A DNA stretch of 64,000 bases, taken from assembly GCA_963793415.1 (NCBI GenBank), contig CAWCAC010000002.1, forward strand, positions 682,001 through 746,000, written 5' to 3'. Source of the DNA: CAXMST01 sp963793415 (GTDB lineage: Bacteria > Actinomycetota > Thermoleophilia > Solirubrobacterales > 70-9). Position numbers and translations under genes: made by a program. The notes beneath the pieces are model-generated. The model made no database searches and had not been told where the DNA came from. It was given only the letters and a program-made list of their open reading frames with translations. This document shows positions 41,714 through 51,123 of the stretch, in pieces; position 1 is the stretch's first letter, and each line of letters opens with the position of its first letter.

Positions 41714-42229
41714 CTACCCGGCCATCTCCGCGTAGCGCAGCGAGCCCGGCGTCGTCAGGTCGGCGCCTGTTTCGACGAGTGTCTTCAGGCCGGAGAGGAT
41801 CATCGGCCAGCCACCGTAGAGCTCCGGGTTCGCGTCGGCCGGCAGCTGGTCGTGGATCACGGTCAGCTGGCAGGAGTCGGCGACCGGGCGGATCTCCCAG
41901 GTCACGCGCGAGGCGCCGATCGCCTCGACCTCCGGGGACCACTTGGCGGTGAACGTCTGCACGAGCCGGTTGGGCGCCTCGACGACAGTGTTCTCACCCT
42001 CGGTGATCACATACTCGCCGGCCTTGCCGGCGTACGTCGAGCCCTCGGTCCAGTCGGACTCGATCATCGTTCCGAACGAGTACCGGGCACGTAGCTCCGG
42101 GTTGGTGATCGCTTCCCAGAGGCGCTCCGGGGTGGTCTTGATCCAGACCTCGAAGACAGCGATGCCGCCGCCGTCGGGGTTGGGGGAGAGGGGCACCTGG
42201 TAGGGGACCTCGTCGAACTTCTCAGCCAT
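41714..42229 (-). CDS. SRPBCC domain (AHSA1-like) protein, 171 aa
   Basis: The SRPBCC pattern opens with FEVWIKTTPERLWEAITNPE and FGTMIESDWTEGSTYAGKAG, then RLVQTFTAKWSPEVEAIGAS and the C-terminal helix ILSGLKTLVETGADLTTPG. It forms a hydrophobic pocket for an unknown ligand. Its ATG overlaps the stop of the ArsR gene by eight bases; the two form a typical ArsR-SRPBCC pair, here regulator first. Confidence 0.8.
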   Translation of the reverse strand: MAEKFDEVPYQVPLSPNPDGGGIAVFEVWIKTTPERLWEAITNPELRARYSFGTMIESDWTEGSTYAGKAGEYVITEGENTVVEAPNRLVQTFTAKWSPEVEAIGASRVTWEIRPVADSCQLTVIHDQLPADANPELYGGWPMILSGLKTLVETGADLTTPGSLRYAEMAG

Positions 42230-42551
42230 CGTCTTCTTCCTCCTCGAGGGTTCGTTTGAGCTCGGTGAGCGTTGTCGCCCACGGCTCCGAGTACTTGCTG
42301 ACCCAGCGCTCGTAAACGAGCCGGATCGGGACCGGGTTGAGGAAGTGGAGTTTCTCGCGGCCCTGCCTACGGGTGAGAACGAGGTTCGCCTCCTCGAGGA
42401 CCTTGATGTGCTTGGCGACGCCGAAGCGAGTCATCGGCAGCTCCTGCTCGAGCGCGGTGAGCGACTGCCCGTCGCGCTCGAAGAGGGAGTCGAGGATCGC
42501 CCGACGAGTCGGGTCGGCCATCGCCTTGAACACCTGGTCCGCCTCTTCCAT
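42222..42551 (-). CDS. ArsR-family transcriptional regulator, 109 aa
   Basis: Winged helix-turn-helix: FKAMADPTRRAILDSLFERD, recognition helix TRFGVAKHIKVLEEANLVLT and wing RRQGREKLHFLN. The arsenic-binding cysteines are missing, so it is one of the many non-metal ArsR proteins paired with SRPBCC genes. It sits first in the operon, with an inverted repeat directly in front of its start (42567-42582). Confidence 0.85.
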   Translation of the reverse strand: MEEADQVFKAMADPTRRAILDSLFERDGQSLTALEQELPMTRFGVAKHIKVLEEANLVLTRRQGREKLHFLNPVPIRLVYERWVSKYSEPWATTLTELKRTLEEEEDDG

Positions 42552-42566
42552 CGCCGACGACTATAG

Positions 42567-42582
42567 GTGACCAATTAGTCAC
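42567..42582. promoter_or_regulatory. ArsR operator
   Basis: GTGAC (42567-42571) and GTCAC (42578-42582) flank CAATTA just upstream of the ArsR start, an inverted repeat fitting autoregulation. Confidence 0.5.
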
Positions 42583-42694
42583 ATGTCAAGCGAGGCCCGC
42601 CGTGGGGGACGGAGATCGCCCGCATCACCGCTTCTCGAGCGGTTCTTCCGGCTCCTCGCGCTGCTTCGAAGGACGTCTGCGCAGGACTCAAACC

Positions 42695-42722
42695 TCCTGC
42701 AAATGAATGGGATCTTGCAGGA
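42695..42722. promoter_or_regulatory. Inverted repeat upstream of the NlpC gene
   Basis: TCCTGCAA (42695-42702) and TTGCAGGA (42715-42722) are exact reverse complements, 12 bases apart. It may be a protein-binding site; it could also fold in RNA. No riboswitch consensus such as ydaO was recognised here. Confidence 0.3.
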
Positions 42723-42809
42723 ATGTGAGCGCTTGCTTGCAGAGTCGCCCGGCCAGCTAGGGTGCCCGCTTCACGGTTCCCGTTCTTCCGTCACGGGACC
42801 GACCGACTC

Positions 42810-44043
42810 ATGCCGGCGCCCAACCCTGCTTCCACATCGCTCCGCCGCCTCATCGCGGCAGGTCTGCTCGTGCTCCTGCTCGTGGCGGCCGCCGCGCTGC
42901 AGCACGCCGGCTCGGCCGGCGCCCAGACGAAGTCCGAGCGGCTCTCCGACGTCCGCGACCGCAAGGCGGACATCTCCGCCGAGCTCGCCGCCAGCCAGGG
43001 CGCCGTCACCGAGCTGATGGGGCAGGTCACCGACCTGCGCCAGGCCGAGGCGGCCGCGAATGAGGAGCTCACCGCCAAGCAGGCCGAGCTCGACGAGGCC
43101 ACCGCCGAGCTGCGTGACGGTCGCGACAGGCTCCAGCAGCTACGCAAGGAATACGCGGCCGCGAGCAAGGAGCTCGAGGCGATGCTCGTCGCCATGTACA
43201 AGTCGCCGACCCCCGACCTCGGCACCGTCCTGCTCGACTCCTCCGACATCGAGGACTTCGAGGCCCGAAGCGAGTACTTCGACCGCCTCCAGGGCTACCA
43301 GTCCTCGGTCATCGATCGCGCCCGCACCCTCAAGCAGGAGATGGACGCGACCGTCGAGGGCCTCGCCGACACGCAGGCGCAGCTCGAGGACGCCCGCGAC
43401 GAGATCGCCCAGCGCCGCGACGAGATCGCCGGCCAGCGCGCCAACCTCGAGGCCCGCGAGGCCGACCTGCGCGCCGCCCGCGCCGCCCGCCAGGAGATGC
43501 TCGATCGGCTCGGCGACCGCGAGGGCAGCCTCCAGGACGCGATCGCCGAGCAGGCCGCCGAGGCCGCCCCGGCGACACCCGAGACTTCGGCATCCGTCGA
43601 CGCCCGCGCCGGCCCCGGTACCCGGCTCGACGGCCGTGCTCAACGCCGACGGCTCGGCGACGCCGCCGGCCGACGCGCCGCCGCAGGTCGTCGCAGCGAT
43701 CGAGGCCGCGAACGCGATCAGGGACCTGCCCTACGTCTGGGGCGGCGGCCACGGCTCCTTCGAGGCCTCCGGCTACGACTGCTCGGGTGCGGTCTCCTAC
43801 GCCCTGCACGGCGGCGGCCTGCTCGACTCGCCGCTCGACTCCTCGAGCCTGATGAGCTGGGGCGAGGAAGGCGCCGGCCAGTGGATCACGGTCTACGCCA
43901 ACCCCGGGCATGCCTACGCGGTGATTGCCGGCCTGCGCTGGGACACCTCCGGCACCGGCGGCTCGGGCCCCGGCTGGAGCACCAGCCTCGACGGCTACCT
44001 CGATCCCTCCGCCTACGCGGTCCGTCACCCCTCCGGGCTCTAG
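42810..44043 (+). CDS. NlpC/P60-type peptidoglycan hydrolase with long coiled coil, frame gap near 43600
   Basis: ATG 42810 gives a signal peptide (RRLIAAGLLVLLLVAAAALQ) ending GSAGAQ. About 230 residues of coiled coil follow (AAASKELEAMLVAMYKS; DEIAQRRDEIAGQRANLEAR), the RipA/PcsB-like arrangement. The catalytic domain, YVWGGGHGSFEASGYDCSGA with nucleophile Cys and NPGHAYAVIAGLRW with His, is in the next frame. The join lies in a low-complexity linker around 43570-43640 and needs removal of one base. Enzymes of this class cut peptidoglycan stem peptides during cell separation. Either an assembly error or a truncated coiled-coil protein. Confidence 0.7.
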
Positions 44044-44076
44044 CTCCAAGGCGCCTCCCGCGTTAGGGTTGAGGCG

Positions 44077-44460
44077 ATGGCGGAGCTGATCCACACCTGT
44101 TATCGGATCCTCGAGATCGAGCGGTCCGTCGACTTCTACGAGAAGCTCGGCTTCGAGGAGCTGCGGCGGATGCCGATCGGGGACGAGGCGACCAACGTCT
44201 TCATGGGACTGCCCGGCGACGGTCCGCGACTGGAGCTGACCTACAACCACGACGTCACCGAGCCCTACGAGATCGGCACCGGCTACGGCCACATCGCGGT
44301 CACCGTCGACGATCTCGACGCGACCCTGGCCGGCCTGGCGGAGGTCGGGATCGAGCCCGAGCGGCCGCCGTACCAGATCCGCGAGGGAGGATCGCGGCTC
44401 TGCTTCGTCCGCGACCCCGACGACTACCGAATCGAACTGCTCGAACGGCCAAAAGGCTGA
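44077..44460 (+). CDS. Glyoxalase I-like VOC protein, 127 aa
   Basis: Opens MAELIHTCYRILEIERSVDF, with YEKLGFEELRRMPIGDEAT, the middle GYGHIAVTVDDLDATLAGLA and the C-terminal LCFVRDPDDYRIELLERPKG. Metal ligands His and Glu of the lactoylglutathione lyase (GloA) group appear kept (IHTCYRI, RLELTY, GHIAVT, IELLE). The enzyme detoxifies methylglyoxal with a thiol, which in actinobacteria would be mycothiol rather than glutathione. It is followed after two bases by a P450 gene. Confidence 0.75.
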   Translation: MAELIHTCYRILEIERSVDFYEKLGFEELRRMPIGDEATNVFMGLPGDGPRLELTYNHDVTEPYEIGTGYGHIAVTVDDLDATLAGLAEVGIEPERPPYQIREGGSRLCFVRDPDDYRIELLERPKG

Positions 44461-44462
44461 CC

Positions 44463-45833
44463 GTGAGCCCGTCCCGCGCCGAGCTGCCGCCGGGACCGCG
44501 CATCCCGGTGAGCCTGCAGACGGTCGGCTGGTGGGCCCGCCCGACGGCGTATCTCGAACGCTGCCGCGCCCGCTACGGCCGCCGCTTCACGGTTCGCCTG
44601 GCGGCGTCGCCGCCGTTCGTGATGATCTCGGACCCGGCCGAGATCAAGCAGGTGTTCACCGCCCCGCCCGAGGTGCTGCACCCCGGAGAGGGCGCTCGGA
44701 TCCTCGAGCCGATCGTCGGCGCGAACTCGATCCTGCTGCTCGACGAGGGCGCCCATCTCACTCAGCGCCGGCTGGTGCTGCCGGCGTTCAGCGGCGAGCG
44801 GATCGAGCGGCTCGAGCAGGTCGTCGCCGAGGTTGCCGCGCGCGATATCCGCGAGTGGCCCCGCGACCGGCCCTTCGAGACCCATCCGCTGACGCAGAGG
44901 CTGACGATGGAGGTGATCCTCCGCGCCGTCTTCGGCTTCGAGCCTGGTGAGCGGCTCGATCGGGTCCGGGCCGCGCTCACTTCGATGAACACGTTTGCGA
45001 CGAGCCCGGTCAGCCTGCTGCCGCCGGCCCAGCGGAGGTTCGGCGGCCGCGGTCCCTGGGCCCGCTTCCTCGAGGCTCGCGAGCAGGCGGACCGCTTGAT
45101 CTACGAAGAGATGGCGATCCGTCGCGCCGCCCTCGATGCTGCCGGCGCCGGGGCGGAGGCCGCCGGCGACGACATGCTCGGAGCCTTCCTGCTCGCCACG
45201 CATGAGAACGGCACACCGATGTCCGACGTCGAGATCCGCGACGAGCTGATGACGCTGCTGGTTGCCGGCCACGAGACGACGGCGACCTCCCTCGCCTGGG
45301 GGCTGGAGCGACTCTCCCGTCATCCGGATGTGCTCGCCCGGCTCGTCGCCGAAGTCGACGCGGGGGAGAGCGAGGAGTACTTGACCGCCGTCATCCGCGA
45401 GATCCTCCGCTGCCGCCCGACTCTGCCGACGGCGCAGCCTCGACTCGTCAAAGAGCCGGTCGAGATCGGCGGCTGGACCTACCCGGTCGGCGTCAACCTG
45501 ATGGCCGCGGCCTGGCTCGTCCATCGGGATCCGGAGATCTATCCGGAGCCGAGCGCCTTCAGGCCCGAGCGCTTCCTTGGGGTCGAGCCCGGCACGTACA
45601 CCTGGATTCCGTTCGGCGGCGGCCGACGCCGCTGCGCCGGGGCCAACTTCGCGATCCTCGAGATGAAGGTCGTGCTGCGCGAGATTCTCCGTGAGGCCTC
45701 ACTGCAGGTCGAGACGGCACCGTTCGAGCGGATCCGCCGCCGGTCGATCACGATCAGTCCCGCCGGCGGCGGCGCGGTCACGCTTCGCTCGCGGGTCCGG
45801 AGCCGCGGTATGGCCCCGGTTTCCGCTCTCTGA
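44463..45833 (+). CDS. Cytochrome P450, 456 aa
   Basis: GTG 44463. Diagnostic motifs: I-helix AGHETTATSLAWGLERLSRH, K-helix EILRCRP (ExxR), perf-type RDPEIYPEPSAFRPERFLG and heme loop FGGGRRRCAGANFA. Typical soluble bacterial class I enzyme, about 30-35% recognisable resemblance to the other P450 in this window by eye, so not a recent duplicate. Redox partners are not adjacent. Substrate unknown. Confidence 0.85.
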   Translation: MSPSRAELPPGPRIPVSLQTVGWWARPTAYLERCRARYGRRFTVRLAASPPFVMISDPAEIKQVFTAPPEVLHPGEGARILEPIVGANSILLLDEGAHLTQRRLVLPAFSGERIERLEQVVAEVAARDIREWPRDRPFETHPLTQRLTMEVILRAVFGFEPGERLDRVRAALTSMNTFATSPVSLLPPAQRRFGGRGPWARFLEAREQADRLIYEEMAIRRAALDAAGAGAEAAGDDMLGAFLLATHENGTPMSDVEIRDELMTLLVAGHETTATSLAWGLERLSRHPDVLARLVAEVDAGESEEYLTAVIREILRCRPTLPTAQPRLVKEPVEIGGWTYPVGVNLMAAAWLVHRDPEIYPEPSAFRPERFLGVEPGTYTWIPFGGGRRRCAGANFAILEMKVVLREILREASLQVETAPFERIRRRSITISPAGGGAVTLRSRVRSRGMAPVSAL

Positions 45834-45954
45834 GCCGCTTTCTCAGGGCTCGGCAGCCGCTGCAAGATTGCACCTGGGGGTTGCGCAACTTTTAGCGTTC
45901 TGTCAGGTTATTGCCCTGAGACGCTCATAAAGCAGGGAAAGGAGCTGTTCGAGC

Positions 45955-46911
45955 TTGCCCAGGTACGGACAAAGCCGCATCTACGAGCGCACCGCGCTGC
46001 TGGTCGCGATCGCCGCCGTTCTATTGATCGGAGCGACTGCGCTCACCGACGACGCCGAGGCCCAGGTCGCCGTTGCCAGCGAGGGTCAAACGACGACTTC
46101 GCCCGAAACTACCCCCGCCGAACCCGAGACGGAGCCCGAGGCCGCGCCCGCAACGACCGCCGCCGGGCGGGGCGTGAGCCTGACGCTCTCGAAGAGCTCG
46201 CCCGGGAATCTGATCTTCGATACCGGCAAGAAGGCGCGCTTCGTCTTCGCGCTGAGCGGCGGCGGCTCCAGCGACGTAACGGTGCGCGCGATCAACGTGC
46301 GCTCGAACAAGGTCGCCCGCCACTGGAAACTCGAGAACGTGCGCGGCGGCGAGAAGCACGCCCTCGGCTGGGATGGCAAGCGCAACCGCAAGGGATTCGC
46401 TCCGGAGGGCAAGTACACCTTCAAGGTCTACCCAGCCGGCAAGCGCGGCTCGGACCCGATCCCCGAGGCCCGCAGCTCTCGCGGCAAGACCCGGGTCAAC
46501 TTCCACCGCCACATGTTCCCGCTGCGCGCCAAGCACACCTACGGCGACGGCTTCGGAGCCGGCCGCAGCCACAAGGGCCAGGACGTCTTCGCCACCTGCG
46601 GCAAGAAGATCCGCGCCGCGCGCGGGGGCAGGGTCCAGTACTCCGGCTATCACTCGGCCGCCGGCTACTACACGGTCATCGACGGCCGCGGAACCGGCTG
46701 GGACTACGTCTACATGCACCTGGAGAAGCGCGGCCGGGCCAAGGAGGGCGAGCGGCTCCGGACCGGCGCCGTCCTCGGCCGCAACAGCGACACCGGCAAC
46801 GCCTCGGGGTGTCACCTGCACTTCGAGATGTGGTCGCCAACCGGCTGGTACGAGGGCGGCGATCCGCGACCGCCGACCAAGCAGCTGAAGAAGTGGGACC
46901 GCTACAGCTGA
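45955..46911 (+). CDS. M23 family metallopeptidase with FlgD-like Ig domain, 318 aa
   Basis: TTG 45955 with AAAGGAG ten bases upstream. Signal anchor near residues 11-30 (ALLVAIAAVLLIGATAL) and a Thr/Glu/Pro linker (SPETTPAEPETEPEAAPATT). Then a FlgD-type Ig domain (VRAINVRSNKVARHWKLENV; GKYTFKVYPAGK) and the LytM/M23 zinc peptidase: GRSHKGQDVFATCG, SGYHSAAGYYTVIDGRG, and HLHFEMW with the catalytic His pair. It cleaves peptidoglycan cross-bridges outside the cell. Its stop overlaps the convergent MBL gene by ten bases. Confidence 0.8.
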   Translation: MPRYGQSRIYERTALLVAIAAVLLIGATALTDDAEAQVAVASEGQTTTSPETTPAEPETEPEAAPATTAAGRGVSLTLSKSSPGNLIFDTGKKARFVFALSGGGSSDVTVRAINVRSNKVARHWKLENVRGGEKHALGWDGKRNRKGFAPEGKYTFKVYPAGKRGSDPIPEARSSRGKTRVNFHRHMFPLRAKHTYGDGFGAGRSHKGQDVFATCGKKIRAARGGRVQYSGYHSAAGYYTVIDGRGTGWDYVYMHLEKRGRAKEGERLRTGAVLGRNSDTGNASGCHLHFEMWSPTGWYEGGDPRPPTKQLKKWDRYS

Positions 46912-47981
46912 GCGGGTTCGGTCAGGTAGGGGCCGAGTCGCTCCCGCAGGGCGCCCATTTCCGAGATCAGGCCGATCCGCTTCGGCAGGCCGACGGGTCC
47001 GGTCTCGCCGTCGCGCTCGCGGGCGATCATCGCGACGTTGACCAGGGTCCGCTCCGGTGCCCGCCACTCGCCCCAGGGTGAGGTCCGGTACTCGACCCCC
47101 CGCACCAGCTCCTCGGTCAGTTCGACGATCGCGCCACCGGCTCCCCTCGGGACGTGGCGGATCAGATAACTCCAGTAGTCGCGGAGCTCGCGGACGCGCT
47201 CGACGCCGCAGACCGGCCCATGGCCCGGGACGACGGCCACCGGCTCGAGCTCGGCGATCCGGTCGAGGGCGGCGACCCAGTTCGCGGCCGGACCGGCCCA
47301 CATGATCGGGGTGACGCCGCTGAAGACGATGTCGCCGCTGAAGACGACGCACGCGTCCGGCGCCCAGACGATCGCGTCGCCGGGGGTGTGAGCGGGGCCG
47401 ACCTCGATCACCTCGACCTTGCGCCCGCCGCCCTCGACGGTGGTCTTGCCGCTGAAGGTGCGGGTCGGTAGCCGCGGCTCGAGCTCGGCGAACTCGTAGC
47501 GGGAGAGCATCCCGGTGAAGTAGCCGAGACCGCGGATCCGGGCCTTGCCCGGAATCAACGGCACCCCGGAGAGGACGTTGGTGAGTCCGCCGAGCGGGCT
47601 CATCCGGGTCAGCAGCGAGGGCGGCTCCTCGCGCATCTGTTCGGCGGCAGCGTCGGTCGCGACGATCTCGTTGCGACCGAGCAGCCCGTTCCCGTACCAG
47701 TGGTCGCCGTCGCCGTGAGTGTTGACCAGACGGCCGATTGGCGCCCCTTCGCGAGCCGGCGCCAGCGCGTCCAGCATCCGCCGCGTCAACCGCTCGTCCC
47801 ACAGCGTGTCGATCAGGATGCTCTCGCCCTCGCCGACGACCAACCCAGCGTTCGACTCGCCCAGGTCCCCGTTGGGCTGGATCCATGCCCAGGTCCCGGG
47901 TGCGACCTCCTGCGGGCCTCCCTCGAATGCGGGCTCGTTCCCGAGCGGGGTGGTGACGCTGTCGGCCGTGGAGGCGCTCAA
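46902..47981 (-). CDS. MBL-fold metallo-hydrolase, 359 aa
   Basis: TTG at 47981. Metallo-beta-lactamase motif NTHGDGDHWYGN (HxHxDH-type; here THGDGDHW), then AHTPGDAIVWAPDACVVFSG and PGHGPVCG with the remaining ligands. Related to quorum-quenching lactonase and glyoxalase II branches; substrate unknown. The position opposite an M23 peptidase gene has no obvious functional meaning. Confidence 0.75.
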   Translation of the reverse strand: MSASTADSVTTPLGNEPAFEGGPQEVAPGTWAWIQPNGDLGESNAGLVVGEGESILIDTLWDERLTRRMLDALAPAREGAPIGRLVNTHGDGDHWYGNGLLGRNEIVATDAAAEQMREEPPSLLTRMSPLGGLTNVLSGVPLIPGKARIRGLGYFTGMLSRYEFAELEPRLPTRTFSGKTTVEGGGRKVEVIEVGPAHTPGDAIVWAPDACVVFSGDIVFSGVTPIMWAGPAANWVAALDRIAELEPVAVVPGHGPVCGVERVRELRDYWSYLIRHVPRGAGGAIVELTEELVRGVEYRTSPWGEWRAPERTLVNVAMIARERDGETGPVGLPKRIGLISEMGALRERLGPYLTEPAQL

Positions 47982-48034
47982 GAGGCGGGCACCGTATCAG
48001 CGGTGGACTCGCGCGCTGTAGCGTGCCCGTCTCG

Positions 48035-49180
48035 ATGACGGCCGCAGAATGGAAAGGGTGGATCGCCGCGGAGGCCGCACGGATCGCCGAGCGGGCGGAA
48101 CGCGACGTTGCCGCGCTCGTCGACGTCTCCTCGCCGTCCGGAGACGCGGAGGCTGCCGAGTCGGTCGTCGCGGTCGCCTCGGCGCTGCTGCCCGACGGTG
48201 TCTCGATCGAGCGTCTCGACTGCTCCTCGCCGGACCACGCCCAAGACCTGCTCGCCCACCTCCCCGGAACGGGCGAGGGCAGGTTGCTGCTGCTCGGTCA
48301 CCTCGACACGGTCATCGCCCACGCCGACCACCATCCGCTGCGCCCGGACGGGGACCTTCTGCGCGGACCCGGGACGATCGACATGAAGGGAGGGGTCGCG
48401 ATCGCATTCGGCGTCCTGCGGGCGCTCGCCGCCCGCCCCGAGCTCTACGCGGAGATGGCTCTGCTGCTCGTCGTCGACGAGGAATGGCGGACGGCTCCTT
48501 TCGCCCATGCCGCCCGCTTCCGCGACCATGATGCCTGCCTTTGCTTCGAGGGCGGTGAGCTGACCGAGGCGGGCGAGGACGCGGTCGTCGTCGTCCGCAA
48601 GGCCGCCGGCACGCTCCAGGTCGAGGCGCGCGGTCGTGCCGCTCACTCGGGCTCCGAGCCAGACCAGGGGCGCAACGCGCTGCTCGCTCTCGCCCGGGTC
48701 GCGGCCGCGATCGCCGCCCACCACGACCCGGCCGGGCCTGATCGGATCACGGTCGTGCCGACGATCATGCGCTCCGGCGAGGCCTTCAACATCGTCCCCC
48801 CGGCCGGCGAGCTCTTCTTCGACGTCCGCGCATCCGACCTCGCCGCGATCGAGGCGCTGCTCGACGAGGTGCCGGCCGAGCTCGACGGCGTCGAGCTGGA
48901 GGCCCGGCTCAGCCGCCGCTGGCCCGCGATGCAGATGGCCGAGCGGGCCGAGCCGCTGCTCCGGGAGGCGTCGGAGATGCTCGGCCGGCCGCTGACCGGG
49001 GCCGAGCGCGGCGGCGCCTCCGATGCCAGCCACCTCGCGGCCGGGGCGCCGCTGCTCGCGATCGACGGCCTCGGCCCGCTCGGCGGCGGCTCGCACGCTC
49101 CGGAGGAGCACATCGTCACCGCCTCGCTGCGCTCTCGCGCCGAGGTCGCTCTAGCGCTCGTCGCAGCAGCCCTGCAATAG
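48035..49180 (+). CDS. M20 family metallopeptidase (carboxypeptidase/deacylase), 381 aa
   Basis: ATG 48035 preferred over GTG 48023. Metal site motifs: LLLGHLDTVIAHADHHPLRP (His-Asp), GTIDMKGGVAIAFGVLRAL, LVVDEEWRT, and HSGSEPDQGRNALLALARV with the dimerisation domain following; C-terminal GASDASHLAAGAPLLAIDGL with the third His region. The family includes ArgE, DapE and glutamate carboxypeptidase; it removes an acyl or amino acid group. Substrate not predictable. Confidence 0.8.
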   Translation: MTAAEWKGWIAAEAARIAERAERDVAALVDVSSPSGDAEAAESVVAVASALLPDGVSIERLDCSSPDHAQDLLAHLPGTGEGRLLLLGHLDTVIAHADHHPLRPDGDLLRGPGTIDMKGGVAIAFGVLRALAARPELYAEMALLLVVDEEWRTAPFAHAARFRDHDACLCFEGGELTEAGEDAVVVVRKAAGTLQVEARGRAAHSGSEPDQGRNALLALARVAAAIAAHHDPAGPDRITVVPTIMRSGEAFNIVPPAGELFFDVRASDLAAIEALLDEVPAELDGVELEARLSRRWPAMQMAERAEPLLREASEMLGRPLTGAERGGASDASHLAAGAPLLAIDGLGPLGGGSHAPEEHIVTASLRSRAEVALALVAAALQ

Positions 49181-49246
49181 TGTTTGGCCGGCTGGCCAGT
49201 TTTGGCCGGCCGCGAGAGAGAACACTTCCAGGAGGAGAGGCTGAGA

Positions 49247-50158
49247 ATGGCGCGCAAGCAGGTCAAGTCGGTAGCGGGCAAGGTGGTTGTGATCACCGGA
49301 GGCGCCCAGGGAATCGGTAAGTCGACCGCGGCGGCGCTGATCCGCCGGGGAGCGCGGGTCGCGATCGGCGATCTCAACACCGAGCTCGCCGAGCAGACCG
49401 CGACCGAGTTGGGCGGCAACTGCGTCGCCCTCGAGCTCGACGTGACCAGCCGCGAGAGCTTCGAGCGCTTCTACGCCGAGGCGGCCAAGCAGCTCGGCCC
49501 GATTGACGTGCTCGTCAACAACGCCGGGATCATGCCGCTGAACATGCTGGTCGACGAGCCCGACGAGATCGCGAAGCTGCAGATCGACATCAACCTGCAC
49601 GGCGTCATCTACGGCACCAAGATCGCGATGACGGACATGATCGCCCGCAACACGGGCCACATCGTCAACATCGCGAGCCAGGCCGGCAAGGCCGGATTCG
49701 CCGGCGGCGCGACCTACTGCGCGACCAAGCATGCGGTCGTCGGCCTCTCCGAGGCCGCCCGCAGCGAGCTCCGCGAGACCGGCGTCGAGGTCTCGGTCGT
49801 GATGCCCGCAGTCGTCAACACCGAGCTCGGCTCGGGGCTGCACGAGGCGCGCGGCGTCAAGACACTCGAGCCGGAGGACGTTGCCGAGTCGATCGTCGAG
49901 GCGATCGAGACCAACCGCTTCGACGTCTGGGTACCGAAGGAGACCGTCTACATCGCGACCGCGATGAACCTGCTGCCGCGCAAGGGCCGCGAGGGTATCG
50001 CCCGTCTGCTCAAGGCCGACGACGTTCTCTCCGCCCCCGACCGTTCCGCGCGCGCCGGCTACGAGGATCGCGCCGCGAAGAGCAAGTCGGCCGAGTCCGA
50101 GGCCGCCGACGCGGCCGAGGCCGAGGCGAAGGCGGCCGAGAAGGCAGCGAAGAACTGA
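49247..50158 (+). CDS. SDR family oxidoreductase, 303 aa
   Basis: ATG 49247 with GGAGGAGAGG (49231-49240). NAD(P) site VVITGGAQGIGKSTAAALIR, LVNNAGIMPL, catalytic Ser in IASQAGKAGFAGGATYC and YCATK (YxxxK with C). The extended Ala/Glu/Lys C-terminal tail (KSKSAESEAADAAEAEAKAA) is unusual and may be disordered. Cytosolic oxidoreductase of unknown substrate, monocistronic. Confidence 0.8.
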   Translation: MARKQVKSVAGKVVVITGGAQGIGKSTAAALIRRGARVAIGDLNTELAEQTATELGGNCVALELDVTSRESFERFYAEAAKQLGPIDVLVNNAGIMPLNMLVDEPDEIAKLQIDINLHGVIYGTKIAMTDMIARNTGHIVNIASQAGKAGFAGGATYCATKHAVVGLSEAARSELRETGVEVSVVMPAVVNTELGSGLHEARGVKTLEPEDVAESIVEAIETNRFDVWVPKETVYIATAMNLLPRKGREGIARLLKADDVLSAPDRSARAGYEDRAAKSKSAESEAADAAEAEAKAAEKAAKN

Positions 50159-50206
50159 GGCTCGAGGCCGGGCGGCGAAGAGCCGCCCGGCCCGCAAGCC
50201 GCCGCC

Positions 50207-50965
50207 TCAGTCGCCCCGGCCCTCGCGGTAGGAGACGAGCTCCTCCCGCCCGGGGGCGTCCGTGTGCAGCGAGAGCACTGGACCGACGCCGCGCGCGTAG
50301 AACTTCAGCTCCTGGACGCCGGGCTCGGTCGGCACGAGGTCGCGCGTCATCAGCACGTCATCCCAGGTTCCGGCCGGCGTCCCGACCGTCTCCTCGCCGA
50401 GGGTGACGATCTCGCCGCGGTCCTCGGCCTCGCCCTCCAGGTACTCCTGGCGGTAGGAGAGTCCAGGCACCGGGTCCGCAGGCATGACCACCCCGGCCTC
50501 GGCCCCGCCGACACCGGCTTCGAAGGAGCCCTCAGTCGAGACTTTCTTTCCGTTCTCGTACTCGGCAGTGTCCTCGCCGAGGTACCAGACGTTGCCCTCC
50601 GCGTCCTGTGCGTACCAGTCGTCGGTCACCTCGATCGGGTTCCCGCCCGCGGAGACCACGTCGTGGACGACGCGAGCTTCGACACCATTCGCGATCTCGC
50701 GGGTCCGCGAGGTCACCGTGACCACGACGCGTGCGTCCGGTCCGCCGGCCTCGGCTTCTCGGTAGACCCACCGGCTGCCGACAGCCATCGGCCACCAGGG
50801 ATTGTCGATCTCGGTCGTGAACTCCCCCGGATCGAGCTCGACTTGCTCAGAACCCTGCGGGAGCGCCGCCGCCGTGTTCGCGGCCCCCTCCTCGTCCCCG
50901 CACCCCGCACCTACGATGGCCGCGACCGCGAGTGTCGTGGCGATACCCATCGTCTTCAACCGCAT
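50207..50965 (-). CDS. Lipoprotein of unknown function, 252 aa
   Basis: ATG 50965. Lipoprotein signal MRLKTMGIATTLAVAAIVGA with Cys22 (GAGCGDEE). The mature part has several W/Y-rich strands (TTEIDNPWWPMAVGSRWVYR, SSYRDWYAQDAEGNVWYLG-like) and repeats of D/E/G turns, without a recognised family. It lies between an SDR gene and the PepSY gene, on its own strand, with a lysozyme-like composition not seen. Extracytoplasmic; function unknown. Confidence 0.6.
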   Translation of the reverse strand: MRLKTMGIATTLAVAAIVGAGCGDEEGAANTAAALPQGSEQVELDPGEFTTEIDNPWWPMAVGSRWVYREAEAGGPDARVVVTVTSRTREIANGVEARVVHDVVSAGGNPIEVTDDWYAQDAEGNVWYLGEDTAEYENGKKVSTEGSFEAGVGGAEAGVVMPADPVPGLSYRQEYLEGEAEDRGEIVTLGEETVGTPAGTWDDVLMTRDLVPTEPGVQELKFYARGVGPVLSLHTDAPGREELVSYREGRGD

Positions 50966-51123
50966 CGGTCCATTCCTTTCGCTCGCCCGGGCCGGCCGGC
51001 TCGGTTCAGCAACGGTGCCCAGGGAGGGTGAGAGCCGCGTGAGAGCTGCGCCGGCTCTCACGACGCTTTCATCGGCGCCGCTTACAAGGGCGTCGTAGTC
51101 AACCACCCGATGAAGGGGTACCC

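Noticed and set aside
42592..42809. c-di-AMP (ydaO) riboswitch upstream of the NlpC gene
   Set aside because: The conserved ydaO motifs are not present; only an inverted repeat is seen.
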